Shown: positions 5,934 to 7,721 of the stretch, one piece after another
How positions within the stretch are numbered: the first letter of the stretch is position 1
Layout: every line of letters starts with the position of its first letter
Program-made: the position numbers and the translations under genes
NCBI GenBank assembly: GCA_029942065.1
Contig: JAPYTY010000091.1
Span: forward strand, 1 to 7,721
DNA: 7,721 nucleotides
Origin: Acidobacteriota bacterium
GTDB taxonomy: Bacteria; Acidobacteriota; UBA6911; RPQK01; JADFOI01
Direction: 5' to 3'
The notes under the pieces: generated by a model
The model's database searches: none
What the model saw: only the letters and a program-made list of their open reading frames with translations
What the model was told of the DNA's origin: nothing

Positions 5934-7479
5934 GTTCTGGTTGGACAAGACGCTTTCTCAACTTCTCCAGGAAAATGTCGAAGCGGATCCCGACGGGCCG
6001 GCCATCGTGTGGAATAAAGGCAGGCTGAGCTGGTCCGAACTGGATGATCGAAGCAATCGGGTGGCGACGGGCCTGAGTCAGAGCGGGGTCCAGCCGGGAG
6101 ATGTGGTCACCTGTCAGCTGGCCAACCGGCCCGAGTTTCTGGTGCTTCACCATGCACTGGCCAAATGCGGGGCCATCTTCAATCCCGCCCACATGGCCTA
6201 TCGAGGGGTGGAAGCCCAGCACATTGTCGAATTTTCCGAAAGCACCCTGCTGGTGGTGGGTCCGTCCGTGAAAGGCTTCAGCTATCTGGATCTGGCCCTG
6301 AAGATCAAGCAACGTGTACCCCGGTTGGAAAGGATCATTGCCGTGGGGGAGCCGGGTCCTGATGAAGTGATCCCCTTTGAACAACTGGAACAGACCCCGG
6401 CCCGGAGTCTCCCGGCGGGGCCCCGGCCGGACGATCCCTTCATGATGTTCTTTACCTCGGGAACCACCGCCAGTCCCAAGGCGACTCTGCACACCTACAA
6501 CATGAGGCTCACCAATTCCTGGATCTGTGCTCGGGATATGGGAATTCAAAAGGACGACGGCATGCTTTGCCCCTCGCCTCTGAGCCACCTGTGGGGACTG
6601 TTGAATTACTGGAGCAGCGTCATTCAAGGGTGCCCTCAGGTCCTGCTGGAACGATATGGGCCCGAGGAGTTTCGTCAAACCGTTTCCCGAGGCGAGACCA
6701 CCGTCATCGTAGGGGCCCCGGCCCATGCCATGGACCTGCTGGCTGCTCCCTCACTGGATGCCGAAATTCTTTCCAAGATCCGGCGTTTCGCTCTATCGGG
6801 AACGACCTGTCCTTCGCAGCTGGTGGGCCGGATGCGCGAGCAACTCCCCAACTGCAAGCCCATTGTGTTCTGGGGAATGACCGAAATGGGAGGGGCCTTT
6901 TACACCCGTCCGGAGGACCCCCCTGAAATCATCGAAAACACCGTCGGCCGTGCCTCCGGTCCTTGTTTGGTGGCCGTGGTGGACGAGAAGGGCCAATCAC
7001 TTCCCGCCGGGCAGGAGGGAGAGTTGACGGTCAAGAGTCCCTTCTCCATTTCAGCCTACTTCAAGAACCCCGAGGCCACCCAGAGAAGCATCACCTCGGA
7101 TGGATGGTTTCAAACGGGCGATCTGGGAAAGATGGACAAGGCCGGACACATCCAGATCCTGGGTCGTAAAAAAGAGCTCATCAACCGGGGCGGCGTCAAA
7201 TTTCTTCCCCAGAACGTGGAAGAAGTGCTTCTGCGTCATCCGGCCGTACACATGGCGGCCATGGTGGGAATGCCCGATGACAGACTGGGCGAACGAAATG
7301 CCTGCTTCGTGGTACCGGCGGCCGGAGAAGGTCCGCCCTCTCTGGAGGAACTATGCCGACTGCTGGAGCAAGAAGGAACCTCCAAATTCATGTGGCCCGA
7401 ACGTCTGGAGATCGTGGAAAGTCTCCCCCTGACTCCGACCGGGAAGATTCAGAGAGGGTTGTTGAGGGAGAAGTTGTAA
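5923..7479 (+). CDS. AMP-forming acyl-CoA synthetase / acid:CoA ligase (ANL superfamily)
   Basis: A 518-residue cytoplasmic enzyme that should activate a carboxylic acid as acyl-AMP and transfer it to CoA. Signature motifs appear in order: phosphate loop FFTSGTTASPK (176-186, with A-S where G-x is usual), FWGMTE (316-321), GWFQTGD with Asp400 for the ATP ribose, the hinge GRKKELINRGG (414-424), and PTGK with catalytic Lys508. Overall it recalls the EntE, AliA and medium-chain or aromatic acid ligases; the substrate cannot be fixed. The N-terminus, MRARFWLDKTLSQLL, begins almost at the W-x-D-x-TL motif, whereas relatives normally have about 20 more residues before it. The first three codons and the ATG lie in the palindromic element's right arm, so the original 5' end may have been replaced. 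It follows the dehalogenase-like gene by 187 bp in the same direction. Alternative starts inside the gene (for example TTG 5941) would remove conserved sequence. Confidence 0.92.
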   Translation: MRARFWLDKTLSQLLQENVEADPDGPAIVWNKGRLSWSELDDRSNRVATGLSQSGVQPGDVVTCQLANRPEFLVLHHALAKCGAIFNPAHMAYRGVEAQHIVEFSESTLLVVGPSVKGFSYLDLALKIKQRVPRLERIIAVGEPGPDEVIPFEQLEQTPARSLPAGPRPDDPFMMFFTSGTTASPKATLHTYNMRLTNSWICARDMGIQKDDGMLCPSPLSHLWGLLNYWSSVIQGCPQVLLERYGPEEFRQTVSRGETTVIVGAPAHAMDLLAAPSLDAEILSKIRRFALSGTTCPSQLVGRMREQLPNCKPIVFWGMTEMGGAFYTRPEDPPEIIENTVGRASGPCLVAVVDEKGQSLPAGQEGELTVKSPFSISAYFKNPEATQRSITSDGWFQTGDLGKMDKAGHIQILGRKKELINRGGVKFLPQNVEEVLLRHPAVHMAAMVGMPDDRLGERNACFVVPAAGEGPPSLEELCRLLEQEGTSKFMWPERLEIVESLPLTPTGKIQRGLLREKL

Positions 7480-7520
7480 GAAGGAAGACAGAAGGAAGAC
7501 AGAAGGCAGAAGACAGAAGA
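7479..7520 (+). repeat. GAAGACAGAAG-type short tandem repeat
   Basis: Two exact 11-bp copies of AGAAGGAAGAC (7479-7489 and 7490-7500) are followed by degenerate AGAAGGCAGAAGACAGAAGA. The array begins at the last base of the ligase stop codon. Purine-only repeats of this type are dispersed between genes in some bacterial genomes. Confidence 0.65.
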
Positions 7521-7721
7521 GGGAATCCAGAATGAAGAAGGTCAGGTCCGGAGTGTGGGAGGCGCCTCAGTGCGTTCATTCCCAGGAAATCCTTTACACA
7601 GGGAATTCTAGTTTCACTTCTCCGGAGCCCTGAAGGGGCGGAATAGAATAGCCTGGGGCGTGAGCCCCAGGTTGTGCAGGTCAGCAAATAGAAGAGCTCT
7701 GTAGGGGCGATGTAGACCCAT
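7521..7721. repeat. Gene-free 3' region made of an interspersed repeat with hairpins
   Basis: I see no credible gene in these 201 bases. From about 7620 it contains two hairpins: a small one, GCCCT (7627-7631) pairing with GGGGC (7635-7639) around GAA, and a larger one listed separately. A GGGGCG motif recurs (7635-7640 and 7694-7699). The arrangement resembles REP-like intergenic repeats, but copies elsewhere in the genome cannot be checked here. Confidence 0.5.
7651..7672 (+). terminator. Perfect 8-bp GC hairpin with GTGA tetraloop
   Basis: CCTGGGGC (7652-7659) and GCCCCAGG (7664-7671) form a perfect stem closed by GTGA, a GNRA-class tetraloop in RNA; a flanking G-T pair extends it. It is the first stable stem of this strength after the ligase stop, about 170 nt downstream, so it may stop or stabilise the transcript. 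No T tract follows, so a REP-like structural repeat is an equal explanation. Confidence 0.45.

Noticed and set aside
5779..6726. 315-residue minus-strand open frame opposite the ligase
   Set aside because: Antisense shadow in a GC-rich gene; the plus strand encodes all ligase motifs.
7388..7687. 99-residue minus-strand open frame across the 3' repeats
   Set aside because: Composed of repeat and hairpin translation plus antisense of the ligase end; no SD or domain.

Overview
The window looks like a piece of a moderately GC-rich bacterial chromosome, probably from an uncultured Gram-negative lineage. The evidence is a lipobox lipoprotein, good Shine-Dalgarno (SD) sites, and several intergenic repeat types: GAAATCC-type low-complexity tracts, GTCAGC repeats, GAAGACAGAAG tandem repeats, and a GTGA-loop hairpin. 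From memory, this mix of repeats plus a small membrane protein paired with a sodium:solute symporter recalls Acidobacteriota and similar marine or soil groups. The sequence alone does not prove any taxon. No tRNA, rRNA, CRISPR array, transposase or phage gene was found.

Layout. Positions 1-1113 (minus strand) hold a two-gene transport operon: a 72-residue two-helix membrane protein, then an SSS-family sodium:solute symporter cut off by the window edge. A 304-bp divergent regulatory region (1114-1417) has a good sigma-70-like promoter for a plus-strand gene of unknown function (1418-2005). That gene converges on a minus-strand secreted lipocalin-like gene (2193-2681); repeats and a hairpin lie between them. 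A second divergent region (2682-2862) carries a promoter for a plus-strand cluster of four genes: a predicted alpha/beta-hydrolase lipoprotein, a transglutaminase-like protein, a reductive-dehalogenase-like iron-sulfur/corrinoid protein, and an AMP-forming acyl-CoA synthetase. The window ends in about 240 bp of repeats with no gene.

How the genes may work together. The transglutaminase-like and dehalogenase-like genes are 31 bp apart and probably co-transcribed. The acyl-CoA synthetase follows in the same direction. A dehalogenase-like protein with no export signal or membrane anchor gene, next to an acid:CoA ligase and near a symporter and a lipoprotein hydrolase, suggests uptake, activation and reductive removal of a leaving group from an organic acid. 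This is inference, not demonstrated.

The most unusual feature is a 182-bp near-symmetric palindromic element (5752-5933) between the dehalogenase-like and synthetase genes. Its 25-nt ends match at 21 positions in inverted orientation around a perfect central palindrome with exactly the same centre. The predicted start codon, SD-like sequence and first three codons of the synthetase lie inside its right arm.
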